A stretch of 64,000 bases of DNA from contig NZ_LJJE01000063.1 in the NCBI RefSeq assembly GCF_001854765.1, positions 1 to 64,000 of the forward strand. Reading direction: 5' to 3'. The notes under the pieces were generated by a model. That model ran no database searches and was not told the origin of the DNA. It worked only from the letters and a program-made list of their open reading frames with translations. A program made the translations under genes and the position numbers. The stretch is from Vibrio sonorensis (GTDB lineage: Bacteria; Pseudomonadota; Gammaproteobacteria; Enterobacterales; Vibrionaceae). This document shows positions 1 to 8,347 of this stretch, in pieces; position 1 is the stretch's first letter; each line of letters starts with the position of its first letter.

Positions 1-330
1 AAATCCGTCTATTTAGCAGGAAGTTTTAAAAATTTAGATCGTATGCATGCAGTGTTTGAAACACTGGTTAGCATGGATATTGAAGTCACTATTTCTGACC
101 CCTTACAAAGTGGCGGCATTGATGGTTGCCTCTGCAGGATTAAAGAAGCAGACGTGACCTATATTCTCAACTTCGATGGTTATGTCGGTAAAAGTGTCGC
201 GTTGGATATTGGTTTTGCGCTAGGTTTAGGTAAACCTGTTTTTGCTCTTGAACCGATCTCGGATCCTGATATTACTCATTTGCTTGCTGGTGTTACTGCA
301 CCTGAAGAGATAGCCAAACTCTTACAATAA
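1..330 (+). CDS. Nucleoside 2-deoxyribosyltransferase-like protein, 3' part
   Basis: The reading frame is open from base 1, so the N-terminus lies outside the window; 109 codons are visible. It starts with a beta-strand/glycine pattern (VYLAGSF) and later has a stretch built around alternation of hydrophobic strand and GxxxALDIGFALGLGKPVFAL, the layout of the nucleoside 2-deoxyribosyltransferase / YtoQ-like Rossmann fold, in which short proteins bind or cleave nucleoside-type substrates. The in-frame ATG at 43 is not the start, because the preceding residues belong to the family's first strand. Substrate cannot be told. Fold assignment is moderate, function tentative. Confidence 0.6.
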   Translation, partial: KSVYLAGSFKNLDRMHAVFETLVSMDIEVTISDPLQSGGIDGCLCRIKEADVTYILNFDGYVGKSVALDIGFALGLGKPVFALEPISDPDITHLLAGVTAPEEIAKLLQ

Positions 331-428
331 ATTAAAAGTGTTATTGATTGGCAACACTTGGCGCTTTTGAGTTCTAGCATCACCATTAATCCTGTTCAAT
401 TTAGTTCTAAGAATCAGTGGTACAGACA

Positions 429-872
429 ATGCAGTTTAAGATTGCCGATAAATTAACTCGTAATAGTTACATGGGCGCTATTTTTATTTTGTTGTTTTGG
501 CCCACTGTGGTGTTTTGTGGCTCTTGGCTAATGTACGGTAAGGTCGGTTGGGAAACGCTAACCTACACTATCGCGGCTTCTACTGTTTTCGCCTTTTTGA
601 ATTATCGCGGTCGAAAGGCATTTCTCCACTACGCGAATCACCATTATATCGAAGTGACGGAAAAAGGTTTGATCACTTATGAGCCAGATAGCTACGAAGT
701 ATTGAATTGGGCAAATGTAAAATCGATAAAAGTAAAGCGTTCAAAGGGCGCCATTAAATCCATAAAACTCACTGGTACAAATGGTCTTCAGGCGGATCTA
801 TCAAGGTACCAAAATTTGGATTCTCTTTACGCTGAGATGCAAAAATTTATCGGAGAGAGACCATCAAATTAG
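429..872 (+). CDS. Small membrane protein with PH-like cytoplasmic domain
   Basis: About 147 residues. Two hydrophobic segments near the N-terminus (roughly residues 15-38 and 44-60) are followed by a soluble beta-rich half with alternating charged and hydrophobic residues, ending in a helix (LDSLYAEMQKFIG). This looks like the small bacterial PH-domain membrane proteins, whose role is mostly unknown. The frame also has a GTG at 417, but neither start has a clear ribosome-binding site; the ATG at 429 is preferred. It stands alone between two unrelated small genes. No specific function can be given. Confidence 0.7.
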   Translation: MQFKIADKLTRNSYMGAIFILLFWPTVVFCGSWLMYGKVGWETLTYTIAASTVFAFLNYRGRKAFLHYANHHYIEVTEKGLITYEPDSYEVLNWANVKSIKVKRSKGAIKSIKLTGTNGLQADLSRYQNLDSLYAEMQKFIGERPSN

Positions 873-948
873 TGTTTTTTTGCTTAAATCGGTTGTTTGT
901 CTAGCAACTGATAAGCTAAAGAGAAAACAGAGAAAGCGAGACGTATTA

Positions 949-1395
949 ATGCTAAACCCATCTGAAATTACCGTAGTAGAAGAGATAAAGCGAATCGATA
1001 GTTCATGGGAAACTGCACTCAACGAGGGCGACCGAAATGCCGTTGAGCAGTTGCTACACCCTGATTTTGTGTGGGTGCATAACAAGGCGGAAATGATCCA
1101 AAATTCCAAAGCCGACTTTTTGGAGTTTTTTAGGGTAGCATTCGAAAAGTCGGCATCTTTGCCCCGTGATATCAGGCGAGGTGTAAGGCGTTCTAGGGAT
1201 GTGACCGCGCTTATACACGAGTCAACCGCAGTTGTGTTTGGTTATGTTGATGTAAAGAGGCCCGGTGGTGATAAGCAGCAAGCGGATGAGAGACCAGTAC
1301 TTACATTCCACTTTATGCGTACTTACGTAAAGGGCGGACAGGATTATCAGTTAATTTCGAATCACACCATGTTATTGTCTGAAGAAGTGGAATAA
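949..1395 (+). CDS. NTF2-like (DUF4440/SnoaL-type) protein
   Basis: 148 residues. The N-terminal half has the family pattern of an amphipathic helix (IKRIDSSWETALNEGDRNAVEQLLHPDFVWVH) followed by strands, typical of DUF4440/SnoaL cone-shaped NTF2 folds that bind small ligands or serve as isomerase-like enzymes. The open frame reaches upstream to 781 and overlaps the previous gene, but the family start matches the ATG at 949, preceded by purine-rich sequence (GAGAAAACAGAGAAAG). Function cannot be narrowed further. It is a single gene with no obvious operon partner. Confidence 0.75.
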   Translation: MLNPSEITVVEEIKRIDSSWETALNEGDRNAVEQLLHPDFVWVHNKAEMIQNSKADFLEFFRVAFEKSASLPRDIRRGVRRSRDVTALIHESTAVVFGYVDVKRPGGDKQQADERPVLTFHFMRTYVKGGQDYQLISNHTMLLSEEVE

Positions 1396-1628
1396 GTGAG
1401 CACCATATAGGGTGATTTTGAGTTGCGTGCCCTGTATATCTGAGATTAGTTTGGAGTAAAGCGTTGGAAGTGAGAGAAATCGTTGAGTCTGATTGGCAGT
1501 CAATCTTGCGCATTCAGCATGGAAAAATCGATATAGCGGTTTGACATAGAGGCGCATTGTTGGAAAGCTATTTCTACTACCAGTGAAGGCATTCTTTCAG
1601 TGAATACTAATTGTATGAGGTTTGTTTG

Positions 1629-2009
1629 ATGGCATATATTGCAAGTTGCTTATGCGGTGCTGTTTCACTAACAATCGAGGGTGAAGTGCGGCATGTGATG
1701 CACTGTCATTGCAGTATGTGTCGCAAGGCACACGGGTCAGCGTTTGCATCATATGGTTTGGTCGAAAAGGATAAAGTCAGAGTAGAGGGCGAGGAATACA
1801 TTCAATCTTTCCAATCGTCAAAAAATACCGTTCGTACATTCTGCCGTCTATGTGGCTCTAATATCGAGTGGAAAGATAAGAGCGAATTTAATGAGAAGTA
1901 CCGCTCTTTTTCTCTTGGGTTACTCGATAGTGAATTTACCCCTTCAAGCGAAGAGCATATCTTTGAATCTAGTACCCCTAACTGGTGTCCCACGTCTAAG
2001 AATAAGTGA
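1629..2009 (+). CDS. GFA-family zinc protein (Gfa-like)
   Basis: 126 residues. Shows the GFA signature: CLCGAV near residue 7, CHCSMCRKAHG around residues 26-36 and a CRLCGSN motif around residue 75, the cysteines that bind two zinc ions in the glutathione-dependent formaldehyde-activating enzyme fold. Most family members are of unknown substrate and only some deal with S-hydroxymethylglutathione. The ATG at 1629 has GAGG eight bases upstream; the earlier TTG at 1611 is less likely. The C-terminus is a little short and ends in lysine-rich residues instead of the usual acidic tail. Confidence 0.85.
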   Translation: MAYIASCLCGAVSLTIEGEVRHVMHCHCSMCRKAHGSAFASYGLVEKDKVRVEGEEYIQSFQSSKNTVRTFCRLCGSNIEWKDKSEFNEKYRSFSLGLLDSEFTPSSEEHIFESSTPNWCPTSKNK

Positions 2010-2124
2010 GCGGTTCTGGCCTTTTAACATTTTTACTATCTGTCTTTAATGACAGGAGTTGTGTTTTTTTTTGATTGATATAGTCTTATTAATCATATAG
2101 ATACAAAGCTCTATTGGCGGGTGG

Positions 2125-2897
2125 TTGGATATTAAGGCACAAGTTTACGATGTTTTTGTTGGAGATAAGGCCAAAGGGAACCCATGTGGTGTGCTCGAGT
2201 TAGAAGACTGGCTCAGCGATGCTAACTTGCTTTCGGCTGCCCGCGAACTCAATCAGCCAGTGACTTCTTTTGTTGTTAAGTCAGAGGGTCGCTTCAATAT
2301 TCGTTGGTTTTCACTCGATGGTGAAATCAATTTATGTGGCCATGGTAGCTTGGGCGCAGGGGCTGCATTGATATCTAAGTATCAACTACCCGCGGTTACG
2401 TTATGCAGCGCTTATGGGGAAGTGGTCGTTACAAATACGTTAGCGCGTTTTAGTTTGACGCTCCCATCTTGGAAGGCAATTCCCAGAATATAGCCCCTCA
2501 ATCACTTGGCGTTACCGAAACTATTGTAGAAACTTTTGTCACACGCGATCTAGTTTTGGTTTTACCTTCTCCATTAGCCGTGGCTCGTTTTGTACCTGAT
2601 TTCGACAAAATAGAAGCCACCGATGGTTTTCACGCATTGATCGTGACTGCGAAAAGTTCAGAAAACAGTTATGTCCTGCGTTATTTTGCACCCCAAATTG
2701 GTATCCCAGAAGATCTTGCAACAGGCTCGGCGCAGTGCTCACTCGCTCCGTATTGGTTTAATCAACTGAATAAGAATCGATTGTCTGCACAGCAAATGTC
2801 TGCAACTGGTGGGTATTTTGAAGTGGAAAAAACATCAAGTTCGACGATTACTGTTTCAGCCGCAGTGAAACTTCGACAATCTATGGATATCGGTTAG
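2125..2897 (+). pseudogene. PhzF-family isomerase-like protein, frameshifted
   Basis: Two overlapping frames together give one PhzF-type protein of about 257 residues, the usual length. The first part (2125 to about 2470) carries DVFVGDKAKGNPCGV and the NLCGHGSLGAGAA loop; the second (from about 2470) carries the RYFAPQIGIPEDLATGSAQCSL block. Restoring one T in the TCTTGG at 2467-2472 joins them. PhzF catalyses an isomerisation in phenazine synthesis, but most relatives have unknown substrates. The residue aligned with the catalytic Glu of PhzF (NxxETAF) appears to be Val (NQPVTSF). Start is TTG at 2125 with a weak GGCGGG upstream. Confidence 0.8.
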
Positions 2898-2899
2898 GT

Positions 2900-3580
2900 A
2901 TGGAACGCTTTAATATTGAGAATAACCGCGGATTCAAAAGCGACAGGCGCAAACGCTTGCTGGTACTTTCGTCCGTACTTGTTTTCCCATTCATGGTGCT
3001 GGTTTTTCACCTAACTACGTCTGTTTTTGGTCCTACGCGAGGCTATTTGATTGGTTTTGCTGTCTATTGGGCGTACTGCCTATTAGCTGTTCTACTTTTA
3101 GCTGATAAAACCGCATTATTGAAACTGTTTCGCTTCGATATCGTTTCCAAAAAATCATGGTTCTATGCTTTGGCTTGTTTTGTCCCGTTGGGCGGGGCGA
3201 TTTATGTAAACTTTTTGCCCTACATTGATTCCATTAGGCTCATGGTTCTAGTTTTGTCCGCTGCTACCGCTTTATTAAATGGCTTTGTAGAAGAGTTGTA
3301 TTGGCGTGGTTTGTATCTTTCCGAGTTTAAAAATAACGAAAAAATAGGGTTATGGCTTGCAACTGCTCTGTTTGGGATTTGGCATATCGCTTTGTTCACC
3401 ATTAGTGATATTGCGTATGGTGGATTCGCCCCGTTGGTGTTTGGATCCGCGTTTATGGGCTTGTTATGGGCCTATTGCAGCAGAAAGTTAAACAGTATTT
3501 CTTTCCCAATAGCAGCTCATATCCTTGTAAATTTCTTTGCTTTTACAGGGCTGTATATTGCTAATGGTTTTGTTTCTTGA
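2900..3580 (+). CDS. CPBP-family intramembrane metalloprotease
   Basis: 226 residues with six to eight hydrophobic segments. It has the CPBP (Abi/Rce1-like) motifs: EELYWRG at residues 131-137, a His in GIWHIALF near residue 162, and AHILVNFF near 207, the glutamates and histidines thought to bind the catalytic metal within the membrane. Bacterial members act in protein maturation, bacteriocin immunity or stress sensing; the target here is not known. It starts two bases after the PhzF-like stop codon, so the two may be cotranscribed. Confidence 0.85.
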   Translation: MERFNIENNRGFKSDRRKRLLVLSSVLVFPFMVLVFHLTTSVFGPTRGYLIGFAVYWAYCLLAVLLLADKTALLKLFRFDIVSKKSWFYALACFVPLGGAIYVNFLPYIDSIRLMVLVLSAATALLNGFVEELYWRGLYLSEFKNNEKIGLWLATALFGIWHIALFTISDIAYGGFAPLVFGSAFMGLLWAYCSRKLNSISFPIAAHILVNFFAFTGLYIANGFVS

Positions 3581-3663
3581 ACTCGATAATTTGCAGTGAC
3601 TTTATGCTGATTAGTTTAATCGAGTAATGATTGATAATGAGTTCTTCTCAAAGGAGTTTTGTG

Positions 3664-4125
3664 ATGAAGGTGTTCCAAAGGTTGTTTGATAAAAAAATCG
3701 ACTTCACTCCGCTGTATGGAACTTGGTATGACATGGTTAAGCTATCTTATGGTGGCGAAAGGATGACCCGCTCGGTTTTTCACAAAAATGGCGAAATAGA
3801 AGTATTTATTAAGCAGCGATACCCAGACGGAGACGAACATTATTTTGGTCAAGTGGGTACTTGGAGCGTTAAGAATAGTCAACTAATCGTGAATGTTGTT
3901 GATCAGAGTGATTCTCAGCACGTTCACGTATATCAAGTGTCTAGCCTTTCGGAAACCACCTGCACTTACACCCTGATAAACGAGGATGTGAAACAGACCA
4001 AACAACTGGCCGACAGTACGCTTAATGCAATTTGGAACACGTTTTTGTTAGATAAAACGATGCCTGAAATGCCAAGAGACTATCGCAAAGCTAAAGTCGG
4101 CGAAATGACTAGTGCAAACGGATAA
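3664..4125 (+). CDS. Hypothetical protein, lipocalin-like
   Basis: 153 residues starting at ATG 3664, chosen because AAGGAG sits seven bases upstream (3651-3656); the open frame extends further to 3631. The sequence LYGTWYDMVKLSYGG followed by repeated short strands resembles the start of small lipocalin-like barrels, where a GxW motif opens the barrel. There is no signal peptide, so it should be cytoplasmic. I do not recognise a specific family and do not assign a function. Confidence 0.65.
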   Translation: MKVFQRLFDKKIDFTPLYGTWYDMVKLSYGGERMTRSVFHKNGEIEVFIKQRYPDGDEHYFGQVGTWSVKNSQLIVNVVDQSDSQHVHVYQVSSLSETTCTYTLINEDVKQTKQLADSTLNAIWNTFLLDKTMPEMPRDYRKAKVGEMTSANG

Positions 4126-4226
4126 AGAGTGTCTCTCTCCTTTGATATTGTCCTAGCGTGGGATAAGCAGTTCATAGGGATGTGCCAAGCGGAAGTGGTT
4201 GAAAAAAATCGGTTTTGTAAAAATCG

Positions 4227-4275
4227 CACAACAAGGGTACGATGATTATTAACAACTAATTATCATTTTGTTGTG
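4227..4275. promoter_or_regulatory. Extended inverted repeat upstream of ybaK-like gene
   Basis: Nested inverted repeat in the 290-base gap before the YbaK-like gene. Outer arms are CACAACAA (4227-4234) and TTGTTGTG (4268-4275); inner arms ATGATTATTA (4242-4251) and TAATTATCAT (4257-4266) pair with one mismatch around a five-base loop. The inner AT-rich dyad resembles a degenerate Fur box. It could equally be an RNA hairpin. No poly-T follows. Confidence 0.35.
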
Positions 4276-4416
4276 GCTTTTAGTCACTAGACGATGGTCG
4301 ATGTGATAAAGCCAAAGTTCATTAAACTGAGGTGATTGGTAGTGGTTCCTCCTCTACCTGCTCTACACCTTTCTAAGATCTATTTATAAAATCAATAAGT
4401 AAAGAATGGAGAGAGC

Positions 4417-4902
4417 ATGTCTCAGCAGCTAAAAACGTCATCATCGAAGGTTCAAGATTTTTTATCTCAACACGGGCATGAGTTTGTTGTTCAGCAAATG
4501 CCCGCCTCTACTCGCACTGCTGCAGAAGCGGCTGATGCTATTGGGTGTACCGTCTCTCAAATAGCCAAATCTCTGATTTTCAAACATGGAGAGACCGGTG
4601 AGCCAGTATTAGTCGTGGCCTCAGGTACCAACATGGTGTGTACGGACAAAGTTAAACTCGCCACTGGCATTACGCTAGAAAAAGCCAATGCCACTTTTGT
4701 TAGAGAGAAGGTGGGTTATGCTATTGGCGGCGTGCCCCCAGTCGCGCACAACGATAAAGTTCATACTCTTCTGGATTCAGATTTGAAACAGTACGCTGAA
4801 ATCTGGGCCGCTGCGGGTACACCAAATTCAGTATTTGCATTAAATCCTAAAAATCTAGGCGAGTTAACAAGCGGAACGTGGATCGATTTGTCTAAGCAAT
4901 AG
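4417..4902 (+). CDS. YbaK/EbsC-family aminoacyl-tRNA deacylase
   Basis: 161 residues, the normal size for stand-alone YbaK/ProX editing domains, which hydrolyse misacylated tRNA (for example Cys- or Ala-tRNAPro) in the cytoplasm. The conserved lysine is in IAKSLIF (K51), and the GGVPP loop is at residues 104-108, with the TDKVKLA segment between them. The ATG at 4417 follows a GGAGAG about six bases upstream. It is probably a single-gene unit; which tRNA it edits cannot be told from sequence. Confidence 0.9.
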   Translation: MSQQLKTSSSKVQDFLSQHGHEFVVQQMPASTRTAAEAADAIGCTVSQIAKSLIFKHGETGEPVLVVASGTNMVCTDKVKLATGITLEKANATFVREKVGYAIGGVPPVAHNDKVHTLLDSDLKQYAEIWAAAGTPNSVFALNPKNLGELTSGTWIDLSKQ

Positions 4903-4956
4903 TTAGATTGACTCATTGGTACGTGTAGAGCTTCGCAATAATAAAAGGAGTCATTG

Positions 4957-5414
4957 GTGAAACTGCAATATCGCACTGCTCATAGAGGGGATTTAACTGC
5001 GCTGGTTTCTATGCTGGCCAATGATCCTTTAGGCAAAACCAGAGAGGATAACGCCACGCCAATAAATCCCGCCTATATTGAGGCTTTCAAGGCGATTAAC
5101 GCTGACCCAAATAATGATCTACTGATTGCAGAGCTAGAAGGGAAAATAGTGGGCATGCTACAGCTAACTTATATCCCTTATCTCACACATATCGGTAGTT
5201 GCGTTGCCTAGTGGAAGGGGTAAGAGTTCGCGAGAGTGTTCGCGGGCAAGGTATTGGAGAAAAACTGTTTGAACACGCTATAGCTTGTGCGAAAGCAAAA
5301 GGCTGCCACTTGATACAGCTCACTAGCGACAAAGCTCGCCCGGAGGCAATTAGGTTTTATGAAAAGCTCGGCTTTAAAGCGACACATGAAGGGCTTAAAC
5401 TAGCGTTAAAGTAA
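4957..5414 (+). pseudogene. GNAT N-acetyltransferase, frameshifted
   Basis: Two frames form one GNAT of about 153 residues. The first ends LTYIPYLTHIGSCVA and stops at 5211; the second runs VEGVRVRESVRGQGIGEKLF, with the acetyl-CoA-binding motif RGQGIG, then a C-terminal FYEKLGF. Inserting one G in AGTTGCG near 5201 restores a continuous GSWRCLVEGVRV, the sequence expected for this family. GTG at 4957 is the preferred start because AAGGAG (4945-4950) lies six bases upstream. Substrate unknown. The break is probably a sequencing deletion. Confidence 0.85.
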
Positions 5415-5730
5415 TTTTTAACAAGAGAATAGAGTGTGGAAATCTTTGCTTTCTCAAATGATGTTTAGTCGATTGAAGCTTTATACCTAAACAAAGCAAT
5501 TTGACGTTACCCATTGAATACAAGAAATTTGCCCACATATCAATGGGTAAACCTATCTACACCACTAACGCTATTTGTCATTTATAGCGATTCTAAAACA
5601 ATACTGAATCTATGCTGTTATGGCGCTCACGCCTTTGCTGTGGACTCAACTAAAAATACAAGCGACCTATTTTGGCTTAAGTATCAAATTAGTTTGTCGC
5701 AAAACACAACGTTTTATAGGTAAGGATTGA
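5415..5730. other. Intergenic region with an 11-bp inverted repeat
   Basis: About 315 bases without a convincing gene; a 69-codon open frame here has no family pattern and no ribosome-binding site. It holds a perfect inverted repeat, TTACCCATTGA near 5508 and TCAATGGGTAA near 5540, separated by about 21 bases. Nothing resembling a terminator T-run follows. I cannot assign a role. Confidence 0.4.
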
Positions 5731-6272
5731 ATGCTAGCTACAAAAATTGAAACCGAACGTTTAGTACTCCGCCCGCTAGACAATAACGATGCTCATAACT
5801 TGTTTACTATTTTTTCTGATCATACCGTGATGCGCTACTGGAACACCGAGCCTTGGTCTACTTTGCAAGACGCAGAGAGGTTTATTAGCAGCAGCGCTGA
5901 TTCCATGCAAAAAAATGAAGAACTGACGTTAGGAGTCTTTCTTAAAGAAAGCCAAGGATTACTTGGGAAAATTATGCTCTTTCAATACCACAAAGAGTCT
6001 AAAAGAGCAGAAATTGGTTTTGGTATCAGCCTCAGGCATGGGGAAAAGGGATCGTGTTTGAAGCCGCGAGCGCCATTATTGATTATGCCTTCGGAACATT
6101 GAACTTACGTAGAATCGAAGCGGAAATAGATTCAGATAATGTTCTTTCTGGAAAGGCATTAGAGAGATTAGGTTTTGTTAAAGAAGGTTTGTTAAGGCAG
6201 CGTTGGGAAATTAATGGACACGTTTCAGACTCAGTGCTTTACGGTTTACTTGCCGAAGATTGTGATTACTAA
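5731..6272 (+). pseudogene. RimJ/RimL-type GNAT acetyltransferase, frameshifted
   Basis: Typical RimJ/RimL-like start (IETERLVLRPLDNNDA) and end (LNLRRIEAEIDSDN, then ALERLGFVKEGLLRQRW), about 180 residues in total. The frame is lost within the acetyl-CoA loop: adding one C to AGCCTC near 6030 reads ISPQAWGKGIVFEAAS, the normal motif. Proteins of this class acetylate N-termini of ribosomal proteins, antibiotics or small molecules; the substrate is not predictable. The upstream TAAGGA serves as ribosome-binding site. Likely a sequencing deletion. Confidence 0.85.
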
Positions 6273-6335
6273 TATAAGGTAAAAATGACTTAATCCTGCC
6301 GAGTGTTACAAGTCTATCTGAACATTTGCTTCTGT

Positions 6336-6365
6336 ATTACCAGCCTTAAGTCATGGGCTGGTAAT
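6336..6365. terminator. Hairpin downstream of GNAT gene
   Basis: Perfect 10-bp stem ATTACCAGCC / GGCTGGTAAT with a ten-base loop, 64 bases after the GNAT stop codon. It lacks a T-run on either strand, so it may be a weak terminator or an mRNA-end stabiliser. The rest of the 6273-6682 gap shows no gene I can support. Confidence 0.4.
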
Positions 6366-6682
6366 GTCAATCATGCTTTAGCCTGTATTTACAGAGTTAG
6401 AGCGCCACAAATCCCACCGGCTATTTAAGCTACAATAATAACTCAGCTCTGAAATGTGAAGAGGTTCATGGGTTTAGATAAATTTATTCACTAGAACGAT
6501 AACCCCCTAACAATCTAAGATTAAGTTGGATTAACATATGAAACTCAATGCTTTATCTTGAGTTTTCCTCATTGGTTTGTCCAAATGTTGTTCTACAAGG
6601 TTGGCGAACAAAATAAACGCGAATAGGTAAAACAAGTAAGAGAAATAAACGCTCGTAGTTGTCATTGTTAAGGAATCAGAGT

Positions 6683-7015
6683 ATGAGCAAAGCTTTCAAA
6701 CTAAAAGCAGCAGATATTAAACCCTTTGTCATTGGGATAGGTGCCTGCTTAGCCACTGATATGATTACCGTAGAAGGTAAACCTGTGCTGTATATGTACC
6801 GTGAAACGCCAGAAGACGAAGTAGATAGCGGCTGGCGATTTATGAGCGGCTACGAAACACCAGAATACCTTGATATTCAAGAACACAGCGGTATTTACGA
6901 TGTTAACACCATAGCCAATTATGATCCTAGCATAATCAGGCATTTAAATGCCGAAATCGGTGCCTCGTTCGAAAGAGAGTCGGACTTAGAACCGTTTGTG
7001 AGAGTGGAAGAGTAG
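6683..7015 (+). CDS. DUF2185-family (Imm33-like) protein
   Basis: 110 residues from ATG 6683, with AAGGAA nine bases upstream; the frame continues upstream to 6659. It shows the DUF2185 pattern: CLATDMITVEGKPVLYMYRE, DSGWRFMSGYETPEYLD and IYDVNTIANYDPSIIRHL. Members are small cytoplasmic proteins, and the family overlaps predicted immunity proteins of polymorphic toxin systems (Imm33-like). No toxin gene is adjacent here, so an immunity role is only a possibility. Confidence 0.8.
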   Translation: MSKAFKLKAADIKPFVIGIGACLATDMITVEGKPVLYMYRETPEDEVDSGWRFMSGYETPEYLDIQEHSGIYDVNTIANYDPSIIRHLNAEIGASFERESDLEPFVRVEE

Positions 7016-7171
7016 GGGCTATGTACCGCCCTAGTTATGCACCATGCTCTACAAGCGACGTCCGGCCAACTTTCCTAGACACGCGCGTTGCTAATTTTTC
7101 CTAAGAATACAGTAACGTGACCATATAAAGACTTAACAGATAAACTCACCGACTTTGCTGAAGAGCCTCTG

Positions 7172-7210
7172 TTCATAGACACCCAATAGAGTGAAAAGGG
7201 TGCCTATGAA
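7172..7210 (-). terminator. Hairpin at the end of the envelope operon
   Basis: A 13-bp stem with one G-U pair (7172-7184 against 7198-7210) and a 13-base loop. It overlaps the last codons of the CsgG/FlgT-like frame, unusual for a coding sequence, and suggests the true stop codon lies before it (see that gene). No strong T-run follows on the minus strand. Confidence 0.5.
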
Positions 7211-8345
7211 TCAGGTGGTTAGAGAATAATCCTACGGATTTTTCTTCTTTTGGTTTGACTGTTTTTGGCTTGGTTTTAGTCGTTGCTTTTTTCGGTGACG
7301 CTGCGTAAGTAGACTTGCGTGCAATACTGTGGTTTTTGATTTCTGACGTATTGCCTTTTACTACGCTTATGTATGCCAACTTGGGCAGTACTTTCGTTAC
7401 TTTGACTGTCGCTACTTTAATTTCGTCTCGACCTAAGCTCTCTTTCGTTACAGGATCGATGAACTTTTCACCTAGATTGAATACGTCAAAGTACTGGCCT
7501 TGCTTGACCGTATTGCCACCTGAATTTAGTACTAAAGAACCGTTATCTCCGACCAACACAACCAAAGGGTAAATGTTGTCTTTGAGTTGGCTGAATACTT
7601 TTTTAGAGGCAATATCAATCAGTAGGCTCAAGTTATTGCGGCTGGAGGTGGTAGGAATAGTAGATGACCACTTGACTTGATTATGTACGACGTCAAGAAT
7701 CTTAAACTCTACTAAAACTTTGGAGTCGTAGTACGTTTTAACGTCTTTAATACTCTCCCCTGTCAATTCGACTTTGCGAGACTTATCAACCACACGTTTT
7801 TGCGTATTGGCTTCAATAACTTTTCCGTATACAAAATACTGTAACGACGGATCTTGCTTGTTGTTAAGTACTTTGAATTTCCTATCTTGAACTAAGAGTT
7901 CTTCGACTTTCTTACCAATAGTCGTTCCTTTAGGGCCGGAGAAGTCGCCCACCGCTATCGTTCTCCTGTTGGCATTCAGGTCTTTAATCTTGTCTCTAGG
8001 ATCAACTTTAACTCTGACTTCTAACCGAACTTTACAAGCATCATTTGAACACTTTTCACTTAAAATTCTGTATTTTACGTCACCTCGCGTGTAGGTGGTT
8101 GTTCCGTCTGCCATCACGTCAACTAGCTGCTTAGTTTTGCCGTCGCTCGCTGACAACAGTAATGAGGAACGAGAACTTTCAATTGAAACACCAGATACTT
8201 GCTCTACTGCTCGTCTTAACCCGACGTCTATCGCTTGGTCTAACGTGTCACCCTGTCCTGTGGTTAGAACCTTTTCATAACTTGCTGCAAATGAGCCAAA
8301 TGAAAATACGGTCGCAACAAACAATAATATAAAACGCTTACTCAT
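7173..8345 (-). CDS. CsgG/FlgT-like exported protein
   Basis: 390 residues with a signal peptide (FILLFVATVFSFGSFAASYE). The N-terminal part (TGQGDTLDQAIDVGLRRAVEQVSG) matches the domain that opens FlgT-type proteins, and the middle (RRTIAVGDFSGPKGTTIGKKVEELL, then LQYFVYGKVIEA) matches the CsgG/FlgT alpha-beta domain; a basic linker of KTKPKTVKPKEEK follows. Such proteins sit in the periplasm or outer membrane. It is the last gene of a four-gene operon, two bases after its neighbour. The last 15 residues run through a hairpin; one extra A in the run at 7239-7243 would instead end the protein at 7219, so a frameshift at the end is likely. Confidence 0.75.
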   Translation of the reverse strand: MSKRFILLFVATVFSFGSFAASYEKVLTTGQGDTLDQAIDVGLRRAVEQVSGVSIESSRSSLLLSASDGKTKQLVDVMADGTTTYTRGDVKYRILSEKCSNDACKVRLEVRVKVDPRDKIKDLNANRRTIAVGDFSGPKGTTIGKKVEELLVQDRKFKVLNNKQDPSLQYFVYGKVIEANTQKRVVDKSRKVELTGESIKDVKTYYDSKVLVEFKILDVVHNQVKWSSTIPTTSSRNNLSLLIDIASKKVFSQLKDNIYPLVVLVGDNGSLVLNSGGNTVKQGQYFDVFNLGEKFIDPVTKESLGRDEIKVATVKVTKVLPKLAYISVVKGNTSEIKNHSIARKSTYAASPKKATTKTKPKTVKPKEEKSVGLFSNHLIHRHPFHSIGCL

Positions 8346-8347
8346 GA

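Noticed and set aside
1372..1557. Small minus-strand open frames between the NTF2-like and GFA genes
   Set aside because: They have no ribosome-binding site, no family pattern, and two overlap each other in different frames.
5514..5723. 69-codon plus-strand open frame
   Set aside because: No ribosome-binding site or recognisable sequence; it contains one arm of an inverted repeat.
1..7015. Run of small unrelated plus-strand genes that looks like an integron cassette array
   Set aside because: The gaps between genes are different from each other and contain no attC cores; only the sites near 34.3 and 34.95 kb match attC.
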